A stretch of DNA of 64,000 bases from Enterocloster alcoholdehydrogenati (GTDB taxonomy: Bacteria > Bacillota > Clostridia > Lachnospirales > Lachnospiraceae), in NCBI RefSeq assembly GCF_013282095.1, contig NZ_BLTJ01000003.1, forward strand, positions 186,001-250,000, written 5' to 3'. Under the pieces are notes generated by a model. That model did not search any database and was not told the origin of the DNA. It worked only from the letters and a program-made list of their open reading frames with translations. The position numbers and the translations under genes were made by a program. This document shows, in pieces, positions 6,389 through 14,653 of this stretch (position 1 is its first letter; each line of letters opens with the position of its first letter).

Positions 6389-7099
6389 ATGATTCGTATC
6401 GGACTGGTGGATGATGACCGGGATCATATACAGCATATGAAATCATTTCTGCTGCGGTATGAAAAAGAAGAGAAAATACAGTTTGAAATAAAGGAGTATA
6501 CGGACGGTCTGAATTTTGCAGAGGACTACGACGGTTCGCTGGATGTGGTCTTTCTGGATATTGAGATGCCTCATATGGACGGCATGACGGCAGCAAGACG
6601 GATCAGGGAATCGGATCAGCGGCTGGGCATCGTATTTGTTACGAACATGGCCCAGTATGCCATCTGCGGGTATGAGGTAAATGCCATCGATTTTCTGGTA
6701 AAGCCGGTCAGCTATTATGTGTTTGCGGATAAGCTTAGGAAGGCCATCCGCTTTGTCAATCGGAATACAGAAAAAGAAATTGTGCTGCATACGGAAGTTT
6801 CCGTTATACGTCTGCTTAGTTCCCAGATTCTGTATGTGGAAAAGGATAAAAATTATCTGGTTTATCATACGCAGGAGGGAGAGTTTCGCGCCAGAGGAAC
6901 CTTGCTGGTTCTGGAGCAGGAGCTTCAGAAGGAAGGATTTTCTAAATGTATCAGCGGCTGTCTGGTTAATTTAAAATATGTGACGAAGTTTGTGAAAGAT
7001 ACCGTATGGATTGCGGACACGCCGCTGCCTGTAAGCAGACAGCGGAAAAAAGAATTTAAAGACGACTTTTTAAAATACCTGGGAGGGATGTGTCAATGA
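6389..7099 (+). CDS. LytTR-family response regulator
   Basis: A 236-residue two-component regulator. The receiver domain begins MIRIGLVDDDRDH and the phospho-acceptor is Asp57 in VVFLDIEMPHMDGM, with the Lys of FLVKPVSYY near residue 105. The C-terminal LytTR DNA-binding domain contains ILYVEKDKNYLVYHT and the ISGCLVNLKYV segment. The frame is open to 6254, but that region lies partly in the mobile element; ATG 6389 has AGGGGG 8 bp upstream. It overlaps the sensor kinase gene by 4 bp. The mobile element inserted about 90 bp upstream, so its promoter may have been changed. Confidence 0.9.
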   Translation: MIRIGLVDDDRDHIQHMKSFLLRYEKEEKIQFEIKEYTDGLNFAEDYDGSLDVVFLDIEMPHMDGMTAARRIRESDQRLGIVFVTNMAQYAICGYEVNAIDFLVKPVSYYVFADKLRKAIRFVNRNTEKEIVLHTEVSVIRLLSSQILYVEKDKNYLVYHTQEGEFRARGTLLVLEQELQKEGFSKCISGCLVNLKYVTKFVKDTVWIADTPLPVSRQRKKEFKDDFLKYLGGMCQ

Positions 7100-8409
7100 C
7101 AGAAACGCAGATGGTTTCATGCATCCGGTTTTCTATGCAGCTTTTAATTTCGCAGAGTATTTTTACCATAGGATGGAAAAAACGAAAGAATTTTCCAGTT
7201 TGGCTGGCAGCCGGATTTGCAGGATATTGGCTGGCAGCGCTGCTGACGTTTTGGGGACTGAAGCAGATTCCAGCAGAGAATCCACTGGTTCTTATTTTTT
7301 ATTATTTCTGCCTGTTCTCATACAGTATTTTTCTGATGAAATGCTGTTTTGCAGTAGGGTTTGAAGAATTGCTGTTTGCCGGAGTCTGCGGATATGCCAC
7401 CCAGCATATTGCCTTTGCGGCGGCGACGGTATTCTGGACGTTAACCGGGATTACACTGACTGGGGTTTCCGATTTTTTGCTGGTTCGGTTTCTGCCTTAT
7501 GCAGCGGTAACAGCTCTGGTTTATTTTTCCATCGCAAAGAAAAATGCAGGGAGAGGAGAGCTTCGCAGACGGGATATACGCATGGTCTGGCTGGCGTTTT
7601 CTATTTTATCAATCGCGATCATTATCAGCTCCCTGGTGGACTATAAAGGGATCCGCGGAAACAGTCTTTTGCTGCAAAACGTATTCTGCAAGATTTACGC
7701 CATCCTGTGCAGCTTTTTTGCAATTTTTATTGCATTTTACCTGTCCAGAGAGAATCTAATGCTGCGGGAAAAAGAAACCATGGAAAGTATGCTCCGGGCG
7801 ATGAGCGAAAAACAGAGGTTATCTCAGGAAACGGTAAATATTATCAATATTAAATGCCATGACTTAAAGTACCGGATTTCTAAAATTTCCCGAATCGAGG
7901 ATGTAAAAGACCAGGAAGAGTACATTGAGAGCGTCAAAAATGCGCTGTCAATTTATGATAATATTTTTCACACGGGAAATGACGCCCTGGATCTGGTGCT
8001 GACAGAGAAGAGTCTGCTGTGCAGCGGGTATGATATAAAAATGAGCGCGATGGCAGACGGCGGGATCCTGAATTTTATTGCTGCCGCAGACGTTTACGCG
8101 CTGTTTGGAAATCTTCTTGATAATGCAATAGAGAGTGTGCAGAAGGAAGAGGATAAGGAAAAGCGCATCATCAGCGTGCTGGTCAGCAGACGTAACGGGG
8201 GCGTTTATATCCATGTGGAAAATTACTGCGCAGAGCCGGTAGAATTTGAGGACGGTCTGCCGCTGACGACCAAGGAAGAGAAAGCCTGCCATGGCTTTGG
8301 GGTCCGAAGTATCCGGTATATTGCAAAGAAGTACCAGGGGAGCCTGCTGATGCGCCTGGAAGAGGAACGCTTTCTGACCGATATTTTATTTTATCCGGAG
8401 ACACAATAG
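7096..8409 (+). CDS. GHKL-domain sensor histidine kinase (AgrC/LytS-like)
   Basis: A 437-residue membrane sensor. The first 215 residues form about six hydrophobic segments. The cytoplasmic part has the histidine motif NIKCHDLKYRISKI (His255 with the ATG start) and the GHKL ATPase N-box ALFGNLLDNAIES, with HGFGVRSIRYIAKKY as the G-region. Such kinases often sense peptides or cell-wall state. A GTG at 7090 is also possible, but ATG 7096 gives GGGAGG spaced 9 bp and the ATGA overlap with the regulator gene. No peptide precursor gene was found next to it. Confidence 0.88.
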   Translation: MTETQMVSCIRFSMQLLISQSIFTIGWKKRKNFPVWLAAGFAGYWLAALLTFWGLKQIPAENPLVLIFYYFCLFSYSIFLMKCCFAVGFEELLFAGVCGYATQHIAFAAATVFWTLTGITLTGVSDFLLVRFLPYAAVTALVYFSIAKKNAGRGELRRRDIRMVWLAFSILSIAIIISSLVDYKGIRGNSLLLQNVFCKIYAILCSFFAIFIAFYLSRENLMLREKETMESMLRAMSEKQRLSQETVNIINIKCHDLKYRISKISRIEDVKDQEEYIESVKNALSIYDNIFHTGNDALDLVLTEKSLLCSGYDIKMSAMADGGILNFIAAADVYALFGNLLDNAIESVQKEEDKEKRIISVLVSRRNGGVYIHVENYCAEPVEFEDGLPLTTKEEKACHGFGVRSIRYIAKKYQGSLLMRLEEERFLTDILFYPETQ

Positions 8410-8438
8410 CGCTGATACGACCAGTTATACCTTTAAAG

Positions 8439-8477
8439 CAGCCAGAAAAACCATCAAACGTTTTCCGGCTGTTTTTG
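8439..8477 (+). terminator. Terminator after the two-component pair
   Basis: CAGCCAGAAAA (8439-8449) pairs with TTTTCCGGCTG (8461-8471) with one mismatch and is followed by TTTTTGT. Confidence 0.7.
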
Positions 8478-8516
8478 TGTTATCCTGAGACTGACGAAAA
8501 CGCAAGAGGAGGAAAC

Positions 8517-9680
8517 ATGATGAATCCATTTATATATGAATACCCGGTTAAAACATTTTTTGGAGTGGGAAGCGTAGGAAAGCATCTGGGCACTCTTTTG
8601 AGGGGGTATGGGGAGAACATACTGCTGGCTTACGGAGGCGGTTCCATAAAAAAGAATGGAATCTATGAGGAACTGACTGCAATTTTAAGGGAATCAGGAA
8701 AAAGAGTAACAGAATTTTCCGATATTATGCCAAATCCTGCTTACAGGAAAGTTCAGGAAGGAGCAGAGCTGGTCCGCAGACATCAGATTGATTTTATTCT
8801 GGCGGCAGGCGGAGGTTCTGTCATTGACTGCTGTAAGATTGTGGCGGCCCAGGCGAAGCTGGAGCAGGATATCTGGGAAATGGAATTTACGAAACATCAG
8901 TATCCGGACATCTGGGTTCCCATGGGGGCGGTGGTAACTGCTTCCGGGACGGGGGCCGAGATGAACAACGGTGCGGTCATTACCAATGAAGAAAAGAAAA
9001 TAAAAGCAGGGGTGCTTGGTGCTTGTGCGGACTTTGCTGTGCTTGATCCGGCGTACACGCTTTCTCTGCCTATGGAACAGGTGATTTCCGGTGCATTTGA
9101 CACCCTGAGCCATTGTATGGAAACGTATTTTGGAAAGCCGGAGGAGATTTGTCTGTCAGATGAAATTGGGGAGTCTGTAATGAGAAATACAATCCGAAAT
9201 ATCAGGATTTTAAGGAACGATCCTCAGAGCATGACGGCCAGAAGCGAATTGATGTGGGCTTCTGCCATGGGGGAAAATGGGATCTTAAAAATCGGCAAGA
9301 TAACAGACTTTCAGGCCCATCAGCTGGAACATCAGCTGGGCGCATATACAGACTGTAACCATGGAAAGGGGCTTGCTGTGATCCATCCCGTATTGTACCG
9401 CCATATTTACAGGAACCATGCGGCTCGTTTTGCCAGATTTGCGAAAGAGGTATGGAATATTCCTGAAGAAGGAAAGACGGAGGAAACACTGGCACTGGAG
9501 GGTATCCAGGCGCTGGCTGATTTCATCCGGGAAATTGGGCTTCCCACCAGCTTTACAGAAATGGGAATCACTGAGGAATCGGTTTTAAGGGCGGTGGCCG
9601 ACAGCAGCAATATTTCGGCTGGCTGCTGCAAGAAACTTAGCAGGGAGGAAATGTTTGAGATTTTGAAAGAATGTCTGTAA
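8517..9680 (+). CDS. Iron-containing alcohol dehydrogenase (butanol dehydrogenase-like)
   Basis: A 387-residue NAD(P)H-dependent group III alcohol dehydrogenase. It has the cofactor loop AAGGGSVIDCCKIVAA near residue 95, the metal-site stretch GAFDTLSHCMETYF near residue 195 and the second metal site HQLEHQLGAYTDCNHGKGLA near residue 270, which together supply the Asp and three His iron ligands. Start ATG 8517 follows AAGAGGAGG; an ATG at 8520 is also possible. The length fits YqhD/Bdh-type enzymes. The natural aldehyde or alcohol is unknown. It stands alone between two terminator-like regions. Confidence 0.92.
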   Translation: MMNPFIYEYPVKTFFGVGSVGKHLGTLLRGYGENILLAYGGGSIKKNGIYEELTAILRESGKRVTEFSDIMPNPAYRKVQEGAELVRRHQIDFILAAGGGSVIDCCKIVAAQAKLEQDIWEMEFTKHQYPDIWVPMGAVVTASGTGAEMNNGAVITNEEKKIKAGVLGACADFAVLDPAYTLSLPMEQVISGAFDTLSHCMETYFGKPEEICLSDEIGESVMRNTIRNIRILRNDPQSMTARSELMWASAMGENGILKIGKITDFQAHQLEHQLGAYTDCNHGKGLAVIHPVLYRHIYRNHAARFARFAKEVWNIPEEGKTEETLALEGIQALADFIREIGLPTSFTEMGITEESVLRAVADSSNISAGCCKKLSREEMFEILKECL

Positions 9681-9968
9681 AAAATGGAATGTCAGGCTAT
9701 GGGATATACGGTTAACAGAAATGGAACTGGGGCATTGATGAAAGTCGATGCCTCATTTATTGTTAAATATAAGATACAGGTTCCTTCAGGAGACAAAATG
9801 CAGCTTACCTCCATAATCTGCACAGAATATCCAACCGAAAAATTTCCTGTCGCTCTTAATAACCGGAACTCTCTACCAAATAAGGACACTTTATGATATG
9901 ATGAACGGGAGGCGGAGAAAACACAGGTGTTTTTCTGCGCCAAGGAAATTCAAAGAAGGAAGAGATAG
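9681..9968. other. Intergenic stretch without a supported gene
   Basis: An open frame of 70 codons (9684-9896, plus) and one of 83 codons (9692-9943, minus) exist here, but neither has a recognisable family pattern or a convincing start region. The stretch may be a decayed gene. The sequence TATGATATGATG at 9893-9904 could be a -10 region for the next gene; GAAGGAAGAG precedes its ATG. Confidence 0.4.
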
Positions 9969-11042
9969 ATGGAACCCTACTACTACTCAAAACTGACAAA
10001 ACAGCAGCAGACGGTCTGCCATGCCATGCTCCAGGGCATTACTGAGCTTGCGGACTCCTTTCTGGTGCCAAAGACAGAGGGAAAGGAACTGGCAGATCTG
10101 TTTTTTCGCCTGCGTCTGGATCATCCGGAGATTTTCTGGGCCAGCGGCTTTCATTATAAATATTATCAGGATTCCCCGAATCTGATCTTTGAGCCGGAAT
10201 ATATGTTTGAAAAAAGCAAGATAAAGGAGCAGCAGAAGGCTATGGCCGCACGGCTGGAAAAACTGGCGCGGCCGGCGATGAAGCTTTCTGAGTGGGAGAA
10301 AGAGAAGTATATCCACGATTTTATCTGTGAAAACGTGCGTTATGATAAGCTGAAAAAATCCTATTCCCATGAGATCATCGGCCCTCTGGGACAGGGCGTG
10401 GGCGTCTGTGAGGGGATCGCTAAGGCAGTGAAGGCGCTGTGTGACAGACTGGGAATCTGGTGTATTATTGCGATCTGCGGAAATAATCCCCAAAAGGGCA
10501 TAAAATACCGCCATACGTGGAATATCGTAAAAATCGGCGGAACCTATTACCATCTGGACGCTACCTTTGACAATACCCTTGGAAAGCATGGGCTTTTAGA
10601 AGGCGGGATACGCTACGATTATTTTAATCTGGATGACAGAGCGGTATTCAGGGATCATGAACCGCTGATCGCACCGGCGCCCTCCTGTACAGATGGGGAG
10701 CATTTTTACTATAAGGAAAAGAAACTGTCATTTACAAAGATGGAGGAAGTGTACAAACGGGCCTCCCAGGCCGCAAAGAAGGGAAAACCGCTGACCTTTC
10801 ACTGGAGAGGCGGGTATCTTACCAGAGAAGTGCTTGAGGAACTGGTTGAAACAATGAAGCAGGCCGGTGCACAACGGGAAAAGACGGCGCGGATTGCGCT
10901 TAACTGGCCTCAGGCTGTGATCCGCCTGACTTATGTGGATGGAAACACAAAGAGCAGCGTTACGGTGGATGAGGCAAATGAAGGAGAGTTGGAGCAGGAA
11001 AACGAAGGTAAAGAAGGTACATACTGGAATGACGCAATATGA
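9969..11042 (+). CDS. Transglutaminase-like superfamily protein
   Basis: A 357-residue protein with a central transglutaminase-like domain. The catalytic triad can be read as Cys in GVGVCEGIAKAVKALCD (near residue 148), His in YRHTWNIVKIGG (near 183) and Asp in YYHLDATFDNT (near 197). There is no signal peptide or membrane segment, so it is probably cytoplasmic. N- and C-terminal parts are not recognised. Its last 14 bp overlap the RecQ gene, so the two are translationally linked. Substrate is unknown; such domains act as proteases, amidases or cross-linkers. Confidence 0.82.
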   Translation: MEPYYYSKLTKQQQTVCHAMLQGITELADSFLVPKTEGKELADLFFRLRLDHPEIFWASGFHYKYYQDSPNLIFEPEYMFEKSKIKEQQKAMAARLEKLARPAMKLSEWEKEKYIHDFICENVRYDKLKKSYSHEIIGPLGQGVGVCEGIAKAVKALCDRLGIWCIIAICGNNPQKGIKYRHTWNIVKIGGTYYHLDATFDNTLGKHGLLEGGIRYDYFNLDDRAVFRDHEPLIAPAPSCTDGEHFYYKEKKLSFTKMEEVYKRASQAAKKGKPLTFHWRGGYLTREVLEELVETMKQAGAQREKTARIALNWPQAVIRLTYVDGNTKSSVTVDEANEGELEQENEGKEGTYWNDAI

Positions 11043-12897
11043 AATTTTAAAACACTATTTCGGCTATGACAGCTTCCGCGAGGGCCAGGAGCGTCTGATC
11101 GGAGCCATCCTGGAGGGCCGGGACGTACTGGGGATCATGCCTACAGGGGCTGGAAAATCCCTGTGCTATCAGATTCCGGCGCTTATGATGGAAGGGATTA
11201 CGCTGGTGATCTCCCCCCTTATTTCCCTGATGAAGGATCAGGTGAGCAACTTAAATCAGGCGGGAATTCTGGCCGCTTACCTGAACAGTTCCCTTACTCC
11301 GGGACAGTATAAAAAGGCGCTGGAATTTGCGAGGGCGGGCCAGTATCCGATCATCTATGTTGCTCCGGAGCGGCTGATGACAGAGGAATTTCTGCGTTTT
11401 GCCCTGGATCCGGAGGTGAAAATATCCATGGTGGCTGTGGATGAGGCCCATTGCGTGTCTCAGTGGGGACAGGACTTCAGGCCCAGCTATTTAAAAATCG
11501 TGGATTTTATCCATCGGCTGCCGGTGCGGCCGGTGGTCAGCGCCTTTACGGCCACGGCTACCGCAGAGGTTCGGGATGACATCATTGATATTCTTATGCT
11601 GCGTCAGCCGGAGGTGCTGACAACGGGCTTTGACCGCTCCAATCTATACTTTGGGGTCATTTCGCCCAGGGATAAGTATGGAACTCTGGTCAATTATCTG
11701 GAACGTCATAAAGGGGAAAGCGGGATTGTGTACTGCATTACCCGAAAGGTGGTGGAGGAGGTCTGCGCAAACCTGATCAGGGAGGGATTTTCCGTGACCC
11801 GGTACCATGCAGGTTTAAGCGATGAGGAGCGAAAGCACAATCAGGATGATTTTATTTACGATAATGCCCCCATTATGGTGGCGACAAATGCGTTTGGAAT
11901 GGGGATCGACAAGTCAAACGTGCGGTTCGTGATTCATTATAATATGCCGAAAAATATGGAATCTTACTATCAGGAAGCCGGACGGGCCGGGCGGGACGGG
12001 GAGGCGGCAGAGTGTATCCTTCTCTACGGCGGACAGGATGTGGTTACCAATCAGTTTTTTATCGACCACAATCAGGAAAATGACGCTCTGGACCCCATAA
12101 CCCGCCAGATCGTTATGGAGCGCGACCGGGACCGTCTTCGTAAAATGACATTTTACTGTTTTACAAATGAATGTTTAAGAGACTACATTCTGCGGTATTT
12201 TGGTGAATACGGCAGCAATTACTGCGGAAACTGTTCCAACTGTCTCAGCCAGTTTGAGACGGTGGACGTGACGGAAATTGCCTGTGCGCTGATTCGCTGT
12301 GTCCAGTCCAGCCGTCAGCGCTATGGCTGCAATGTGATCATTGATACGGTTCACGGGGCTAATACGGCTAAGATCCGCAACTACCATATGGATGAAAATC
12401 CCTGCTATGGCCAGCTGGCCAGGGTTCCGGCCTATAAGCTGCGCCAGGTGATGAATCACCTTCAGCTGTATGGGTTTCTCACGGTGACAAATGATGAATA
12501 TGCGGTGGTACATCTGACGGAACGTTCAGGAAAGCTTCTGGATGGGGAAGAAACTGTGTACATGAAGATGGCCAGGGAACAGGAGTATACAAAGGCTGGT
12601 GCAGGAAACGCAAGGAAGAAGGGCGTCAGGGGAATGGCTGCCGCAGCGGGCATGACGGAGGGGGACCAGCCCCTGTTTGACAGACTCCGTGAGCTGCGAA
12701 CTCAGATCGCAAAGGAAGAAAAGGTTCCGCCCTACATTGTATTTTCGGATAAGACTCTTACCCATATGTGCGTGATCAAGCCTCAGGATCGGGACGGTAT
12801 GCTGTCTGTGTCCGGCGTAGGCGAGTTTAAGTATGAAAAGTATGGGGAGCGTTTTCTTGAATGTGTGAGGCAGTGGCAGGAGAGAAACGGTGCATAA
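11029..12897 (+). CDS. recQ: ATP-dependent DNA helicase RecQ
   Basis: A 622-residue 3'-5' helicase. The order is a DEAH core with Walker A GIMPTGAGKS (Lys43), DEAH at 138-141 followed by the RecQ-specific aromatic loop CVSQWGQDFR, and motif VI QEAGRAGRDG. Then comes a zinc-binding subdomain ending CGNCSNC, a winged helix and a C-terminal HRDC domain around PPYIVFSDKTL. The frame is open upstream to 10933 inside the previous gene; ATG 11029 matches the usual family start TQYEILKHYFGYDSFREGQ and overlaps the transglutaminase-like gene by 14 bp. It acts in recombination and replication repair. Confidence 0.95.
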   Translation: MTQYEILKHYFGYDSFREGQERLIGAILEGRDVLGIMPTGAGKSLCYQIPALMMEGITLVISPLISLMKDQVSNLNQAGILAAYLNSSLTPGQYKKALEFARAGQYPIIYVAPERLMTEEFLRFALDPEVKISMVAVDEAHCVSQWGQDFRPSYLKIVDFIHRLPVRPVVSAFTATATAEVRDDIIDILMLRQPEVLTTGFDRSNLYFGVISPRDKYGTLVNYLERHKGESGIVYCITRKVVEEVCANLIREGFSVTRYHAGLSDEERKHNQDDFIYDNAPIMVATNAFGMGIDKSNVRFVIHYNMPKNMESYYQEAGRAGRDGEAAECILLYGGQDVVTNQFFIDHNQENDALDPITRQIVMERDRDRLRKMTFYCFTNECLRDYILRYFGEYGSNYCGNCSNCLSQFETVDVTEIACALIRCVQSSRQRYGCNVIIDTVHGANTAKIRNYHMDENPCYGQLARVPAYKLRQVMNHLQLYGFLTVTNDEYAVVHLTERSGKLLDGEETVYMKMAREQEYTKAGAGNARKKGVRGMAAAAGMTEGDQPLFDRLRELRTQIAKEEKVPPYIVFSDKTLTHMCVIKPQDRDGMLSVSGVGEFKYEKYGERFLECVRQWQERNGA

Positions 12898-12976
12898 TGT
12901 GGGAAGGGGTTATTTATTGGGCGCAGGCCATGAGCATAAATGTAATTTGTTAAGAAAGAGGAGGAAATCTTAAAAT

Positions 12977-14086
12977 ATGGATCAAAATAAAATAAGACAG
13001 CCGGTAAATGATCCGGCTGTGCAGAAATCGGCTGATTCAGAGGGATCGGCCATTCCGCACAAACGCCGTGTTCGCTACAAAGGCACCCATCCCAGAAGCT
13101 ACAAAGAGAAGTATAAGGAACTTCAGCCGGAAAAATATCAGGATACGGTCGCAAAGGTGATCAGCAAAGGCAGTACCCCCGCAGGGATGCATATTTCCAT
13201 TATGGTAAATGAGATCCTGGAGGTGCTGAAGATCCAGCCGGGGCAGATGGGCCTGGACGCTACCTTGGGCTACGGCGGTCATACCAGCCATATGCTGGAG
13301 CGCCTTAAGGGCCAGGGCCATATGTGGGCCCTGGACGTAGATACCATTGAGATGGAAAAGACGCAAAAACGTCTGGCGGACAAAGGCTTTGGCCCGGACA
13401 TCCTGACGATCAGGCACTTGAATTTTGCAAATATTGATCAGGTAGCAGAGGAGGCGGGAGGCTTTGACTTTGTGCTGGCCGATCTGGGGGTTTCTTCCAT
13501 GCAGATTGACAACCCGGACCGGGGCTTCTCCTATAAGACGGACGGCCCTCTGGATCTGCGCCTGGATCCCTCCCGCGGTATGACGGCGGCTGAGCGGTTA
13601 AAGGAACTGGATGAGGAAGAATTGATTGGAATGCTGGTGGAAAATTCGGATGAGCCCTATGCACAGGAGATCGCCCGCAGAGTGATGAGGGAGCTGCGCC
13701 TGGGAAATGAGATTGCAACAACGACCCGTCTGCGGGAGCTGATCGAGGAGGCGCTTGTATTTCTGCCCCAGGCAGAGCGCAAGGAGGCGGTGAAAAAATC
13801 CTGTCAGCGCAGCTTTCAGGCGCTGCGCATTGATATAAACAGCGAATTTGAGGTTCTCTATTCCTTCCTGGACAAGCTTCCGGGAGCCTTAAAGCCTGGG
13901 GGAAGAGCAGCTGTCCTGACCTTCCACTCCGGGGAGGACCGTCTGGTGAAGAAGGCCTTTAAAGAGGGAAAAAAAGCAGGGGTCTACAGTGAGATATCTG
14001 GTGACGTGATCCGTCCCACCCCGGAGGAATGTGTTAAAAATGGCCGCGCCCGTTCCACAAAGCTGCGCTGGGCGATCCGGGCGTAG
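12977..14086 (+). CDS. RsmH-like 16S rRNA methyltransferase (paralogue type)
   Basis: A 369-residue S-adenosylmethionine-dependent methyltransferase of the MraW/RsmH family, which methylates N4 of cytosine 1402 in 16S rRNA. The cofactor motif is GLDATLGYGGHTSHM (near residue 93), followed by DFVLADLGVSSMQIDNPDRGFSY and RSFQALRIDIN. The C-terminal LTFHSGEDRLVKKAFK is also typical. It carries a basic N-terminal extension of about 60 residues with RRVRYKGTHPRSYKEKYKEL, absent from standard RsmH, and it is not in a division/cell-wall cluster, so it may be a second, divergent copy. ATG 12977 follows AAGAGGAGG. Confidence 0.85.
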   Translation: MDQNKIRQPVNDPAVQKSADSEGSAIPHKRRVRYKGTHPRSYKEKYKELQPEKYQDTVAKVISKGSTPAGMHISIMVNEILEVLKIQPGQMGLDATLGYGGHTSHMLERLKGQGHMWALDVDTIEMEKTQKRLADKGFGPDILTIRHLNFANIDQVAEEAGGFDFVLADLGVSSMQIDNPDRGFSYKTDGPLDLRLDPSRGMTAAERLKELDEEELIGMLVENSDEPYAQEIARRVMRELRLGNEIATTTRLRELIEEALVFLPQAERKEAVKKSCQRSFQALRIDINSEFEVLYSFLDKLPGALKPGGRAAVLTFHSGEDRLVKKAFKEGKKAGVYSEISGDVIRPTPEECVKNGRARSTKLRWAIRA

Positions 14087-14108
14087 TGCAGGCTGCAAAA
14101 GAAAAGCA

Positions 14109-14147
14109 AAAGGAGTGTCAGGGCCTTAAAGCCCCGGACACTCCTTT
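14109..14147. terminator. Bidirectional terminator between rsmH-like and marR genes
   Basis: AAAGGAGTGTC (14109-14119) pairs perfectly with GACACTCCTTT (14137-14147), with GGG/CCC extending the stem. T-rich tracts follow on both strands and the marR stop codon lies in the loop region. Confidence 0.75.
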
Positions 14148-14563
14148 AAATTCTTAAGGATCCGTTCCAGATCCAACTTAAGCCGCTGCAGCTCTTCCGG
14201 CGCAATCCCCTCACAGATCACATCATTTAACCGGTCAAAGCCCTGGCGCACCAGCCCGGCTTCTTTTCTCCCGGCCTGAGTAAGGAAGATGAGAAAGGAT
14301 CTGCGGCAGTCGGGATCCCGTTCCCGAACCAGATATCCAGCCTCCTCCAGCCGGTCTAAGCTCCGTGACATCGTAGTAACATCCATGCGGCAGATATCTG
14401 CCAGTTCCTTCTGGGTGATGCCGTCCTTCGTCAGCAGCCGATCCAGGATCCTGGCGTGGCCCTGTCCGAACGCCAGTCCCAGGCTTTGAAGATAGGGCTG
14501 CATCAGTCCTCTCCTGGCTTTCTCAATCTGTACCATAAGATCTCTTACATCTGTATTTCCCAT
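14126..14563 (-). CDS. MarR family transcriptional regulator
   Basis: A 145-residue winged-helix repressor. The helix-turn-helix is ITQKELADICRMDVTTMSRS (near residue 50) followed by LDRLEEAGYLVRERDPDCRR, the DNA-binding wing. The frame is open to 14596, but the ATG at 14563 has GGAG 7 bp upstream. It is the last gene of a minus-strand operon behind two ABC exporter genes, and a MarR-like palindrome covers the promoter of that operon (18401-18420). It very likely controls the exporter in response to a drug or metabolite; the ligand is unknown. Confidence 0.88.
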   Translation of the reverse strand: MGNTDVRDLMVQIEKARRGLMQPYLQSLGLAFGQGHARILDRLLTKDGITQKELADICRMDVTTMSRSLDRLEEAGYLVRERDPDCRRSFLIFLTQAGRKEAGLVRQGFDRLNDVICEGIAPEELQRLKLDLERILKNLKECPGL

Positions 14564-14653
14564 CATAAAACTCCATATCCTTTCCAAAACATCCAATCTG
14601 TGAATATGCAGGGTTCAGCAGATTATACTCCAGCCTCCCCAACCACCTGCCGG

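Noticed and set aside
9684-9943. Overlapping short frames on both strands after the alcohol dehydrogenase gene
   Set aside because: Neither has a recognisable family, codon pattern like the neighbours or a good start region; recorded only as a gene-free stretch.
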